Shown in pieces: positions 30,644-43,400 of a DNA stretch of 64,000 bases. The translations under genes and the position numbers were made by a program. Within the stretch, counting starts at the first letter, position 1, and every line of letters begins with the position of its first letter. The notes beneath the pieces are model-generated. The model saw only the letters and a list, made by a program, of their open reading frames with translations. It was not told the origin of the DNA and ran no database searches. The stretch spans positions 116,749,302-116,813,301 of the forward strand of contig OZ024744.1 of assembly GCA_964016885.1 (NCBI GenBank), written 5' to 3'. The stretch comes from Eledone cirrhosa (taxonomy: Eukaryota; Mollusca; Cephalopoda; Octopoda; Eledonidae).

Positions 30644-33600
30644 TTAGGTAAGGCGGGTCTTCTCTATTACTGAGTACCGCCAAAGGTCTCGGTCCAGTGA
30701 CATTGTCTTGGAGAGGTGTAAGCGTGTGAGGTCGGAATTTATCAGCTCGTCCCATGTTTTTCTGGGTCTGCCTACTCCGTGGCTACCGTCTATCTTTATT
30801 GCCCTGCACTTTGTTATACAGCTGTCGTCTTTCATGCGCATCACGTGACCGTACCAACGTAGCCTTCTCTCGAGTAAACAACATCTGATCCCTCTTATTT
30901 CTAATTTTTTCCTTAGTTCGTTTATGCTTTGCCGTTCACGTATATTACTATTGCTCATCCAGCGGAGCATGCAAGCTTCGTTCCTCTCTAGTCTGCGTAT
31001 ATCCTCTGCACACAATGCCCAGGTCTCACTGCCATGCAGCATTGCTGTTCGTATGCAGGCATCGTATAACCTGCCTTTCATTTTTAGGGAGAACCCTCTA
31101 GCGGCTAGTAGTGGTATAAGCTCTCTGAACTTTTTCCATCCAGTTCTGACTCTAGCTACTGTACTTTCAGAGCACCCTCCCCCACTGCTGATTTTGTCAC
31201 CCAGATAACGGAAGCTGTCCACTATTTCTATAGAACCCTCTGCGCAGTTGAAGGAGCTAGTATTTTGTGGGCACTTGCTGCTACTTATTGCACCAGAGCA
31301 CCGGCCACATGTAAAATCTATGTTCTTAGTTAGCTTACCTGTGATCCCACTACATCTTTTATGCACCCATACTTTGCATTTGGGACATAAAATGGAGTTT
31401 CTACCTACGCCTTTCCTACACACTGAGCATGGCCATTTCCCCGATGGGACCGCCGCCTTATTTTCTTTCCTACAAACTAGAACTTTAGTCTTAGCCAGGT
31501 TAATTTTAAGGCCTTTTGATTCTAGGCCGTGCTTCCACGTTTGGAATTTCTTCTCTAGTTCGGTCATTGATTCAGCTATGAGCGTTAGATCATCTGCGTA
31601 TAGGAGTTCCCATGGGCAGCCGGTCTTGAACTCCTCTGTTATAGCCTGAAGGGCAATAATAAATAGTAGGGGGCTAAGTACAGAGCCCTGATGGACACCA
31701 ACTTTTACGCTAAACTCTTCACTATATTCGTTGTTAATTCTAACCTTACTGACTGTTTCTTTATACATGGCTTGTATAGCTCTCACAAGCCATTCGTCAA
31801 CACCTAGTTTTCTAAGAGACCACCAGATAATGGAACGGGGGACTCTGTCGAAGGCTTTCTCCAAATCGACAAAAGCTAAGTATAGGGGTTTACTTTTAGC
31901 TAGGTACTTCTCCTGTAGTTGTCGTACAATGAAAAGAGTGTCTGTGGTACTTTTGCCTGACACAAACCCGAACTGCATTTCATCTAGATCAATTCTCTCT
32001 CTGATTAGTTGCGCTATTACTTTTTCCGTGACCTTCATGACCTGGTCGATTAATTTAATGCCTCTATAGTTACTCCTATCTAGGGCATCTCCTTTTCCCT
32101 TATAGCAGTTAACGATGATGCTGCTACGCCATTCCTTCGGAACAACCCCATTCTGTACGACTTGGTTAATTATCCGGGTGACCATGATGTGTCCCACCGA
32201 ACCAGATGCCTTCAGCATCTCAGCAACTATTTCCGAAGGCCCAGCCGCCTTACCCGTCTTCATATCTTTGATTGCCTTACTTATTATACTACCTTCAACT
32301 AACACTGCTGGTCCCTCTATTGGATCGATCTGGGGGAGACTGTCTTTCTCCCATTTGTTCTCCTCATTTAGAAGCCTTTCGTAGTGACACTTCCAAGCTA
32401 CCTTCTTATCAGCGTCGGTGATGGCAAGTATGCCATCATCGTTAAGTACACACTTCTCCCCGACAATATCACGGTTTTCCTTGACACATTGCCTGGCAAT
32501 CCTGAACACCTCACGTTTTTGGTCCTCACGTTGTAGAACATGCTTGAACTTTCTTTCCTCTGCTTCCCTTCTTGCGAAGTACACTTGTCTCCTAGCTTCC
32601 CTCCTGGCCACTTGATAGTCTTCTCTACTTCCCCCATCCCGCCATACTTTCCAAGCCTGCTTTTTGGCCTTAATTGACTCCTCCACCTTACTGTTCCACC
32701 ACCATGTTACTCTCCTCCTACCTACAGGCCTGCTCCAGCCACAGACTTCGTCTGCCGCCGTCAGCAGGTTTGCTCTCAGGAATTCCCACTGTTCCTCTAT
32801 ATTATACGACTCTAATTGCTCTTCCTTACTGTCGAAAGCGTCAAGTAATTTGCTTTGAAATTTATTTCTGGCTATGGGGTCCTTTAGCTTCCATATTTTT
32901 CTCCTGAGGATAGTCCTCTTTCGCTGTCTAGTACGTCTCGTCCTGACTATGAGGTCGCTAATTATCAGTCTATGTTGGGAGGTGAATTCTTCATGGGGGT
33001 GGGATTTAGTGTTAACAACAGACACTCTGTCACGTCTTCTGGTAAGGATATAATCTACCTGGCTTGTGTGTTCCCCCGATCTATAGGTGATGAAGTGATT
33101 GTCTCGTTTTCTGAAGTTAGTGTTACAGATAGTTAAGTTATTTGCGTCGCAGAATTCCAGGATTCTGGAGCCTTCCTCATTTCTAGTACCGAACCCATAG
33201 CCTCCATGGATTCCGTCATAGCCGTCACAATGTTGTCCAACGTGACCATTTAGGTCGCCTGCAATAACTATATAGTCACTGTCGGTTATTTGGGAGGTAG
33301 CGAGCATCAGTGTCTCGTAGAATCTGTCTTTTATAGCGCGGGGCAGTCCGGATTGGGGTGCGTACGCAGATATTACTGTCACCGTAGTTTTATTGAGGAC
33401 AAGTCTTATTTTAATTATTCTGTCGTTCACTCTATTTACGTCTATTATCTTATCTGCCCACTTTTCTGCTACCATGATTCCTACCCCACCCAACCCATTG
33501 TCATTTCCCACCCAGAAAAGCTTATAGCATCGCTCTTTACCCACGATGGATCTAGCCGACCCTCCCCTCCACCTGGTCTCTTGAATACAACAAACATCGA

Positions 33601-33664
33601 CCTCCTTACGTTCAAGCAATTCTACAACCTCGTTAGAGCGACCCTTTAAGGTGCCTACATTCAT
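30644..33664 (-). CDS. LINE endonuclease/reverse transcriptase polyprotein with PHD-like finger, intact
   Basis: This 1006-residue protein would nick target DNA and copy the element RNA in place. Residues 1-240 are an APE-type endonuclease: QETRW (E29), SAYAPQSG (99-106), GDLNGH (136-141), QVDYIL (202-207) and SQHR (229-232), where the usual form is SDHR. Residues about 470-740 are the reverse transcriptase, with YRGIKL, the FVDLEKAFDR block (D600), HQGSVLSPLLF and YADD (689-692). A C4HC3 PHD-like finger follows at 746-789 (CSVC, CPKC, HKRC, CGRC). The tail holds MLHGSETWA (from 875), ERRLRWYGHVMR and GRPRKTW. No internal stop or frameshift is present. The start is the first in-frame ATG; the frame stays open upstream (encoding AIQNFRVGT just before it), so the true protein may be longer. 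Similar proteins are often misannotated as craniofacial development protein 2. Confidence 0.93.
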   Translation of the reverse strand: MNVGTLKGRSNEVVELLERKEVDVCCIQETRWRGGSARSIVGKERCYKLFWVGNDNGLGGVGIMVAEKWADKIIDVNRVNDRIIKIRLVLNKTTVTVISAYAPQSGLPRAIKDRFYETLMLATSQITDSDYIVIAGDLNGHVGQHCDGYDGIHGGYGFGTRNEEGSRILEFCDANNLTICNTNFRKRDNHFITYRSGEHTSQVDYILTRRRDRVSVVNTKSHPHEEFTSQHRLIISDLIVRTRRTRQRKRTILRRKIWKLKDPIARNKFQSKLLDAFDSKEEQLESYNIEEQWEFLRANLLTAADEVCGWSRPVGRRRVTWWWNSKVEESIKAKKQAWKVWRDGGSREDYQVARREARRQVYFARREAEERKFKHVLQREDQKREVFRIARQCVKENRDIVGEKCVLNDDGILAITDADKKVAWKCHYERLLNEENKWEKDSLPQIDPIEGPAVLVEGSIISKAIKDMKTGKAAGPSEIVAEMLKASGSVGHIMVTRIINQVVQNGVVPKEWRSSIIVNCYKGKGDALDRSNYRGIKLIDQVMKVTEKVIAQLIRERIDLDEMQFGFVSGKSTTDTLFIVRQLQEKYLAKSKPLYLAFVDLEKAFDRVPRSIIWWSLRKLGVDEWLVRAIQAMYKETVSKVRINNEYSEEFSVKVGVHQGSVLSPLLFIIALQAITEEFKTGCPWELLYADDLTLIAESMTELEKKFQTWKHGLESKGLKINLAKTKVLVCRKENKAAVPSGKWPCSVCRKGVGRNSILCPKCKVWVHKRCSGITGKLTKNIDFTCGRCSGAISSSKCPQNTSSFNCAEGSIEIVDSFRYLGDKISSGGGCSESTVARVRTGWKKFRELIPLLAARGFSLKMKGRLYDACIRTAMLHGSETWALCAEDIRRLERNEACMLRWMSNSNIRERQSINELRKKLEIRGIRCCLLERRLRWYGHVMRMKDDSCITKCRAIKIDGSHGVGRPRKTWDELINSDLTRLHLSKTMSLDRDLWRYSVIEKTRLT

Positions 33665-33890
33665 GGTACCAACTCTGAAGTTTTGGATTGCGTTTGGAGG
33701 GTGGGAGCGGTTGGGCGCGGGGGGGGGGGGGAGTTATGTTAGCCATCCTGGGCCGAAACAAGGAGGAGTGCTTGCATTCTCGTCCACGAGGTGAATTTGG
33801 CTTTATCTTTGGCATTGTCGCTGAGCGTCCACATTTTTCTCTCTTCAACTCTCCAGAATTCCGTAGTCCATCCATCATATCGAAAAGCAA
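33633..33890 (-). other. Short open frame upstream of the LINE ORF, possibly a frameshifted N-terminal extension
   Basis: An 85-codon frame begins 226 bp upstream of the main ORF start and overlaps it by about 32 bp in another frame. It crosses a run of 13 G (C on the coding strand) at 33719-33731. If that run were 12 bases, this frame would join the endonuclease frame without a stop, because both frames are open on their own sides of the run. It may be the original N-terminus broken by homopolymer slippage or a sequencing error. It could instead be a small separate ORF1 (some RTE elements have a very short one), or ordinary 5' UTR. Its residues are basic, with no domain I recognise. Confidence 0.35.
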
Positions 33891-36800
33891 CCAGTTAAGC
33901 GATAGTATGGGCCTCTGACTTATGATTGGTCCACGTAATAATGGTGGTGCGTGGGGGCGGGAGGGAGGGATGATGGGTTGTTAGCGAGAATGTAAGGTTT
34001 AAGATAATGTGAGATAATGACCAATGTGAGATAATGACAATGTTAGATAATGACCAATGTGAGATAATGACCAATGGGAGATAATGACAATGTGAGATAA
34101 TGACCAATGTGAGATAATGACAATGTGAGATAATGACCAATGTGAGATAATGACCAATGGGAGATAATGACAATGTTAGATAATGACCAATGTGAGATAA
34201 TGACAATGTGAGATAATGACAATGTGAGATAATGACCAATGTGAGATAATGACAAAGTGAGATAATGACAATGTGAGATAATGACAATGTGAGATAATGA
34301 CAATGTGAGATAATGACCAATGTGAGATAATGACAATGTGAGATAATGACAACGTGAGATAATGACAATGTGAGATAATGACCAATGTGAGATAATGACA
34401 ATGTGAAATAATGACCAATGTGAGATAATGACCAATGTGAGATAATGACAATATGAGATAATGACAATGTGAGATAATGACAATATGAGATAATGAGCAA
34501 TGTGAGATAATGACAATGTGAGATAATGACAATGGGAGATAATGACAATGTGAGATAATGAGCAATGTGAGATAATGACAATGTGAGATAATGACAATGT
34601 GAGATAATGACCAATGTGTGATAATGACAATGTGAGATAATGACAACGTGAGATAATGACCAATGTGTGATAATGACAATGTGAGATAATGACCAATGTA
34701 AGATAATGACCAATGGGAGATAACGACCAATGGGAGATAATGACAATGTGAGATAATGACAATGTGAGATAATGACAATATGACATAATGACAATGTAAG
34801 ATTATGACAATGTGAGATAATGACAATGTGAGATTATGACAATGTGAGATAATGACAATGTGAGATAATGACAATGTTAGATAATGACCAATGTGAGATA
34901 ATGACCAATGTGAGATAATGACAAACGTAAGATAATGACCAATGTGAGATAATGACAAATGTGAGATAATGACCAATGGGAGATAATGACAATGTGAGAT
35001 AATGACCAATGTGAGATAATGACAATGTGAGATAATGACCAATGTGAGATAATGACCAATGGGAGATAATGAAAATGTTAGATAATGACCAATGTGAGAT
35101 AATGACAATGTGAGATAATGACAATGTGAGATAATGACAAAGTGAGATAATGACAATGTGAGATAATGACAATGTGAGATAATGACAATGTGAGATAATG
35201 ACAATGTGAGATAATGACCAATGTGAGATAATGACAATGTGAGATAATGACAATGTGAGATAATGACAATGTGAGATAATGACAATGTGAGATAATGACC
35301 AATGTGAGATAATGACCAATGTGAGATCATGAGCAATGTGAGATAATGACAATGTGAGATAATGACAATGTGAGATAATGACCAATGTGAGATAATGACA
35401 ATGTGAGATAATGACAATGTGAGATAATGACAATGTGAGATAATGACAATGTGAGATAATGACAATGTGAGATAATGAAAATGTGAGATAATGACCAATG
35501 TGAGATAATGACCAATGTGAGATAATGACCAATGGGAGATAATGACAATGTGAGATAATGACAATGTGAGATAATGAAAATGTGAGATAATGACCAATGT
35601 GAGATAATGACCAATGTGAGATAATGACAATTTGAGATAATGACAATATGAGATAATGACCAATGTAAGATAATGACCAATGTGAGATAATGACAATGTG
35701 AGATAATGACAATGTGAGATAATGACAATGTGAGATAATGACCAATGTGAGATAATGACAATGTGGGATAATGACCAATGTGAGATAATGACAATGTGAG
35801 ATAATGACAATGTGAGATAATGACCAACGTGATATAATGACAATGTGAGATAATGACAATGTGAGATAATGACCAATGTAAGATAATGACCAATGTGAGA
35901 TAATGACAATGTGAGATAATGACAATGTGAGATAATGACAATGTGAGATAATGACCAATGTGAGATAATGACAATGTGAGATAATGACCAATGTGAGATA
36001 ATGACCAATGTGAGATAATGACAATGTGAGATAATGACCAATGTAAGATAATGACCAACATGAGATTATGACAATGTGAGATAATGACAATGTGAGATAA
36101 TGACAATGTGAGATAATGACAATGTGATATAATGACAATGTGAGATAATGACCAATGTGAGATAATGACAATGTGAGATAATGACCAATGTGAGATAATG
36201 ACCAATGTGAGATAATGACAATGTGAGATAATGACCAATGTGAGATAATGACAATGTGAGATAATGACCAATGGGAGATAATGACCAATATGAGATAATG
36301 ACAATATGAGATAATGACAATGTGAGATAATGACCAATATGAGATAATGACAATGTGAGATAATGACCAATGTGAGATAATGACCAATGTGAGATAATGA
36401 CCAATGTGAGATAATGACCAATGTGAGATAATGACAATGTGAGATAATGACCAATGTGATATAATGACCAATGTGAGATAATGACAATGTGAGATAATGA
36501 CCAATGTGAGATAATGACAATGTGAGATAATGACCAATGTGAGATAATGACCAATGTGAGATATTGACCAACGTCAGATAATGACCAATGTGAGATAATG
36601 ACCAATGTGAGATAATGACAATGTGAGATAATGACAATGTGAGATAATGACAATGTGAGATAATGAACAATGTGAGATAATGACCAATGTGAGATAATGA
36701 CAATGTGAGATAATGACAATGTGAGATAATGACAATTTGAGATAATGACAATGTGAGATAATGACCAATGTGAGATAATGACCAATGTGAGATAATGACC

Positions 36801-36904
36801 AATGTGAGATAATGACAATGTGAGATAATGACAATGTGAGATAATGAACAATGTGAGATAATGACCAATGTGAGATAATGACAATGTGAGATAATGACAA
36901 TGTG

Positions 36905-38700
36905 AGATAATGACAATTTGAGATAATGACAATGTGAGATAATGACCAATGTGAGATAATGAGAACGTGTGATAATGACAATGTGAGATAATGACAATGT
37001 GAGATAATGACAATGTGAGATAATAACAATGTGAGATAATGACCAATGTGAGATAATGACAATGTGAGATAATGACAATGTGAGATAATGACAATGTGAG
37101 ATAATGACGATGTGATATAATGACAATGTGAGATAATGACAATGTGAGATAATGACAATGTGACATAATGACAATGTGAGATAATGACAATGTGAGATAA
37201 TGACCAATGTGAGAAAATGACGATGTGAGATAATGACCAATGTTAGATAATGACCAATTGGAGATAATGAACAATGTGAGATAATTACAATATGAGATAA
37301 TGACCAATGTGAGATAATGACAACGTGAGATAATGACCAATATGAGATAATGACAATATGAGATAATGACAATGTGAGATAATGACCAATGTGAGATAAT
37401 GACAATGTGAGATAATGACCAATGTGAGATAATGACTAATGTGAGATAATGACCAATGTGAGATAATGACAATGTGAGATAATGACCAATGTGAGATAAT
37501 GACAATGTGAGATAATGACAATGTGAGATAATGACCAATGTGAGATAATGACAATGTGAGATAATGACAATGTGAGATAATGACCAATGTGATATAATGA
37601 CAATGTGAGATAATGACAATGTGAGATAATGACCAATGTGAGATAATGACCAATGTGAGATAATGACAATGTGAGATAATGACCAATGTGAGATAATGAC
37701 CAATATGAGATAATGACAATATGAGATAATGACAATGTGAGATGATGACTAATGTGAGATAATGAGCAATGTGAGATAATGACCAATGTGAGATAATGAC
37801 AATGTGAGATAATGACAATGTGAGATAATGACCAATGTGAGATAATGACCAATGTGAGATAATGACAAGGTGAGATAATGACAATTTGAGATAATGACAA
37901 TGTGAGATAATGACCAATGTGAGATAATGAGAACGTGTGATAATGACAATGTGAGATAATGACAATGTGAGATAATGACAATGTGAGATAATAACAATGT
38001 GAGATAATGACCAATGTGAGATAATGACAATGTGAGATAATGACAATGTGAGATAATGACAATGTGAGATAATGACGATGTGATATAATGACAATGTGAG
38101 ATAATGACAATGTGAGATAATGACAATGTGACATAATGACAATGTGAGATAATGACAATGTGAGATAATGACCAATGTGAGAAAATGACGATGTGAGATA
38201 ATGACCAATGTTAGATAATGACCAATTGGAGATAATGAACAATGTGAGATAATTACAATATGAGATAATGACCAATGTGAGATAATGACAACGTGAGATA
38301 ATGACCAATATGAGATAATGACAATATGAGATAATGACAATGTGAGATAATGACCAATGTGAGATAATGACAATGTGAGATAATGACCAATGTGAGATAA
38401 TGACTAATGTGAGATAATGACCAATGTGAGATAATGACAATGTGAGATAATGACCAATGTGAGATAATGACAATGTGAGATAATGACAATGTGAGATAAT
38501 GACCAATGTGAGATAATGACAATGTGAGATATGACCAATGTGATATAATGACAATGTGAGATAATGACAATGTGAGATAATGACCAATGTGAGATAATGA
38601 CCAATGTGAGATAATGACAATGTGAGATAATGACCAATGTGAGATAATGACCAATATGAGATAATGACAATATGAGATAATGACAATGTGAGATGATGAC
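36905..38700. repeat. 968-bp tandem duplication within the satellite
   Basis: The rare unit GAGAACGTGTGATAATG is at 36961 and 37929, exactly 968 bp apart. The following landmarks (AATAACAATG, GACGATGTGATATAATG, GACATAATG, GAGAAAATGACG, TTAGATAATGACCAATTGG, AATTACAATATGAG) recur in the same order. The second copy has lost one base at about 38527 (GAGATATGACC for GAGATAATGACC), so later landmarks are 967 bp apart. The start and end are estimates. Confidence 0.85.
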
Positions 38701-39659
38701 TAATGTGAGATAATGAGCAATGTGAGATAATGACCAATGTGAGATAATGACCAATGTGAGATAATGACAATGTGAGATAATGACAATGTGAGATAATGAC
38801 CAATGTGAGATAATGACCAATGTGAGATAATGACAAGGTGAGATAATGACAATGTGAGATAATGACAATGTGAGATAATGACCAATGTGAGATAATGACC
38901 AATGTGAGATAATGACAAGGTGAGATAATGACAAGGTGAGATAATGACAAGGTGAGATAATGACAAGGTGAGATAATGACAATGTGAGATAATGACAAGG
39001 TGAGATAATGACAATGTGAGATAATGACCAATGTGAGATAATGACAAGGTGAGATAATGACCAATGTGAGATATTGACAATGTGAGATAATGACAAGGTC
39101 AGATAATGACAATGTGAGATAATGACCAATGTGAGATAATGACAAGGTGAGATAATGACAAGGTGAGATAATGACAAGGTGAGATAATGACAATGTGAGA
39201 TAATGACAAGGTGAGATAATGACAATGTGAGATAATGACCAATGTGAGATAATGAGAACGTGTGATAATGACTCATGTGAGATAATGACAATGTGAGATA
39301 ATGACCAATGTGAGATAATGACCAATGCGAGATAATGACAATGTGAGGTAATGACAATGTGAGATAATGACCAATGTGAGATAATGACAATGTGAGATAA
39401 TGATAATGTGAGATAATGACAATGTGAGATAATGACCAATGTGAGATAATGACAATGTGAGATAATGACAATGTGAGATAATGACAATGTGAGATAATGA
39501 CCAATGTGAGATAATGACCAATGTGAGATAATGACAATGTGAGATAATGACAATGTGAGATAATGACCAATATGAGATAATGACAATGTGAGATAATGAC
39601 AATGTGATATAATGACCAATGTGAGATAATGACCAATGTGAGATAATGACCAATGTGAG

Positions 39660-42600
39660 ATAATGACAAAGTGAGATAATGACAATGTGAGATAATGACA
39701 ATGTGAGATAATGACAATGTGAGAAAATGACAATGTGAGATAATGACAATGTGAGATAATGACAATGTGAGATAATGACCAATGTGAGATAACGACCAAT
39801 GTGAGATAATGACAATGTGAGATAATGACAATGTGAGATAATGACCAATATGAGATAATGACAATGTGAGATAATGACAATGTGAGATAATGACCAATGT
39901 GAGATAATGACCAATGTGAGATGATGACCAATGTGAGATAATGACCAATGTGAGACAATGACAATGTGAGGTAATGACAATGTGAGATAATGACAATGTG
40001 AGATAATGACAATGTGAGATAATGAGCAATGTGAGATAATTAACAATGTGAGATAATGATAATGTGAGATAATGACAATGTGAGATAATGACAATGTGAG
40101 TTAATGACAATGTGAGATAATGACCAATGTGAGATAATAACAATGTGAGATAATGACAATGTGAGATAATGACAATGTGAGATAATGACAATGTGAGATA
40201 ATGACCAACATGAGATAATGACCAATGTGTGATAATGACAATGTGAGATAATGACAAAGTGAGATAATGACCAATGTGAGATAATGACAACGTAAGATAA
40301 TGACAATGTGAGATAATGACCAATGTGAGATAATGACAATGTGAGATAATGACCAATATGAGATAATGACAATGTGAGATAATGACCAGTGTGAGATAAT
40401 GACAATGTGAGATAATGACCAATGTGAGATAATGACCAATGTGAGATAATGACAATGTGAGATAATGACAATGTGAGATAATGACAATGTGAGATAATGA
40501 CAACGTGAGATAATGACCAATGTGAGATAATGACAATGTGAGATAATGACCAACATGAGATAATGACAATGTGAGATAATGACCAATGTGAGATAATGAC
40601 CAACGTGAGATAATGACAATGTGAGATAATGACAATGTAAGATAATGACCAATATGAGATAATTACAATGTTAGATAATGACCAATGTGAGATAATGACC
40701 AATGTGAGATAATGACGATGTGAGATAATGACCAATGTGAGATAATGACCAAAGCGAGATAATGACCAACGTGAGATAATGACAATGTGAGGTAATGACA
40801 ATGTGAGATAATGACAATGTGAGATAATGACAATGTGAGATAATGACAATGTGAGATAATGACAACGTGAAATAATGACAATGTGATATAATGACCAATG
40901 TGAGATAATGACAATGTGAGATAATGACCAATGTGAGATAATGACAATGTGAGATAATGACAATGTGAGATAATGACAATGTGAGATAATGACCATGTGA
41001 GATAATGACAGTGTGAGATAATGACCAATGTGAGATAATGACCAATGTGAGATAATGACCAACGTGAGATAATGACAATGTGAGATAATGACCAATGTGA
41101 GATAATGACAATGTGAGATAATGACAATGTGAGATAATGACAATGTGAGATAATGACAATGTGAGATAATGACAGTGTGAGATAATGACCAATGTGAGAT
41201 AATGACCAATGTGAGATAATGACCAACGTGAGATAATGACAATGTGAGATAATGACCAATGTGAGATAATGACAATGTGAGATAATGACCAAAGTGAGAT
41301 AATGACCAATGTGAGATAATGACCAATGTGATATAATGACAATGTGAGATAATAACCAATGTGAGATAATGACCAATGTGAGATAATGACAATGTGAGAT
41401 AATGACCAATGTGAGATAATGACCAAAGTGAGATAATGACCAAAGTGAGATAATGACCAATGTGAGATAATGACCAATGTGATATAATGACAATGTGAGA
41501 TAATGACCAACGTGAGATAATGACAATGTGAGATAATGACAAAGTGAGATAATGACAATGTGAGATAATGACAATGTGAGATAATGACAATGTGAGAAAA
41601 TGACAATGTGAGATAATGACAATGTGAGATAATGACAATGTGAGATAATGACCAATGTGAGATAACGACCAATGTGAGATAATGACAATGTGAGATAATG
41701 ACAATGTGAGATAATGACCAATATGAGATAATGACAATGTGAGATAATGACAATGTGAGATAATGACCAATGTGAGATAATGACCAATGTGAGATGATGA
41801 CCAATGTGAGATAATGACCAATGTGAGACAATGACAATGTGAGGTAATGACAATGTGAGATAATGACAATGTGAGATAATGACAATGTGAGATAATGAGC
41901 AATGTGAGATAATTAACAATGTGAGATAATGATAATGTGAGATAATGACAATGTGAGATAATGACAATGTGAGTTAATGACAATGTGAGATAATGACCAA
42001 TGTGAGATAATAACAATGTGAGATAATGACAATGTGAGATAATGACAATGTGAGATAATGACAATGTGAGATAATGACCAACATGAGATAATGACCAATG
42101 TGTGATAATGACAATGTGAGATAATGACAAAGTGAGATAATGACCAATGTGAGATAATGACAACGTAAGATAATGACAATGTGAGATAATGACCAATGTG
42201 AGATAATGACAATGTGAGATAATGACCAATATGAGATAATGACAATGTGAGATAATGACCAGTGTGAGATAATGACAATGTGAGATAATGACCAATGTGA
42301 GATAATGACCAATGTGAGATAATGACAATGTGAGATAATGACAATGTGAGATAATGACAATGTGAGATAATGACAACGTGAGATAATGACCAATGTGAGA
42401 TAATGACAATGTGAGATAATGACCAACATGAGATAATGACAATGTGAGATAATGACCAATGTGAGATAATGACCAACGTGAGATAATGACAATGTGAGAT
42501 AATGACAATGTAAGATAATGACCAATATGAGATAATTACAATGTTAGATAATGACCAATGTGAGATAATGACCAATGTGAGATAATGACGATGTGAGATA

Positions 42601-43400
42601 ATGACCAATGTGAGATAATGACCAAAGCGAGATAATGACCAACGTGAGATAATGACAATGTGAGGTAATGACAATGTGAGATAATGACAATGTGAGATAA
42701 TGACAATGTGAGATAATGACAATGTGAGATAATGACAACGTGAAATAATGACAATGTGATATAATGACCAATGTGAGATAATGACAATGTGAGATAATGA
42801 CCAATGTGAGATAATGACAATGTGAGATAATGACAATGTGAGATAATGACAATGTGAGATAATGACCATGTGAGATAATGACAGTGTGAGATAATGACCA
42901 ATGTGAGATAATGACCAATGTGAGATAATGACCAACGTGAGATAATGACAATGTGAGATAATGACCAATGTGAGATAATGACAATGTGAGATAATGACAA
43001 TGTGAGATAATGACAATGTGAGATAATGACAATGTGAGATAATGACAGTGTGAGATAATGACCAATGTGAGATAATGACCAATGTGAGATAATGACCAAC
43101 GTGAGATAATGACAATGTGAGATAATGACCAATGTGAGATAATGACAATGTGAGATAATGACCAAAGTGAGATAATGACCAATGTGAGATAATGACCAAT
43201 GTGATATAATGACAATGTGAGATAATAACCAATGTGAGATAATGACCAATGTGAGATAATGACAATGTGAGATAATGACCAATGTGAGATAATGACCAAA
43301 GTGAGATAATGACCAAAGTGAGATAATGACCAATGTGAGATAATGACCAATGTGATATAATGACAATGTGAGATAATGACCAACGTGAGATAATGACAAT
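39660..43400. repeat. 1873-bp perfect-looking tandem duplication within the satellite
   Basis: Two adjacent copies, about 39660-41530 and 41530-43400, show the same variants at a constant 1873-bp offset. Examples are the GAGTTAATGAC unit, AATAACAATG, CAACGTAAGATAATG, CCAGTGTGAG, AATTACAATGTTAG, CCAAAGCGAG and GACCATGTGAG. Derived minus-strand frames of identical length (183 codons) sit at 40101-40652 and 41974-42525. I found no difference between the copies by eye, although I did not compare every base. Confidence 0.85.

Larger units (their letters stand above)
30137..34000 (-). mobile_element. Near-complete non-LTR retrotransposon (RTE-like LINE) inserted in the satellite
   Basis: The element reads on the minus strand from about 34000 (5' end) to 30137 (3' end), about 3.86 kb. 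It has a 5' region of about 340 bp, one intact ORF (33664-30644), a 507-bp 3' UTR and a terminal trinucleotide tail (CAT on the plus strand, 30137-30159). A single endonuclease-reverse transcriptase ORF, a short 3' UTR and a short-tandem-repeat tail instead of poly(A) fit the RTE/BovB group, though I assign the clade only provisionally. The satellite abuts both ends: GAGATAATGA on the left, AATGTGAGATAATG on the right. Because the target is periodic, no target-site duplication can be defined. The intact ORF, against the decayed copies at 51-57 kb, points to a comparatively young insertion. Confidence 0.93.

Noticed and set aside
30183..33649. Plus-strand open frames of 60-133 codons across the LINE
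   Set aside because: They lie antisense to the intact LINE ORF, have no recognisable features and overlap the strongly supported minus-strand protein.
30128..34009. AGATAATG on both sides of the LINE as a target-site duplication
   Set aside because: That string is part of every satellite unit, so its presence at both edges is not informative.
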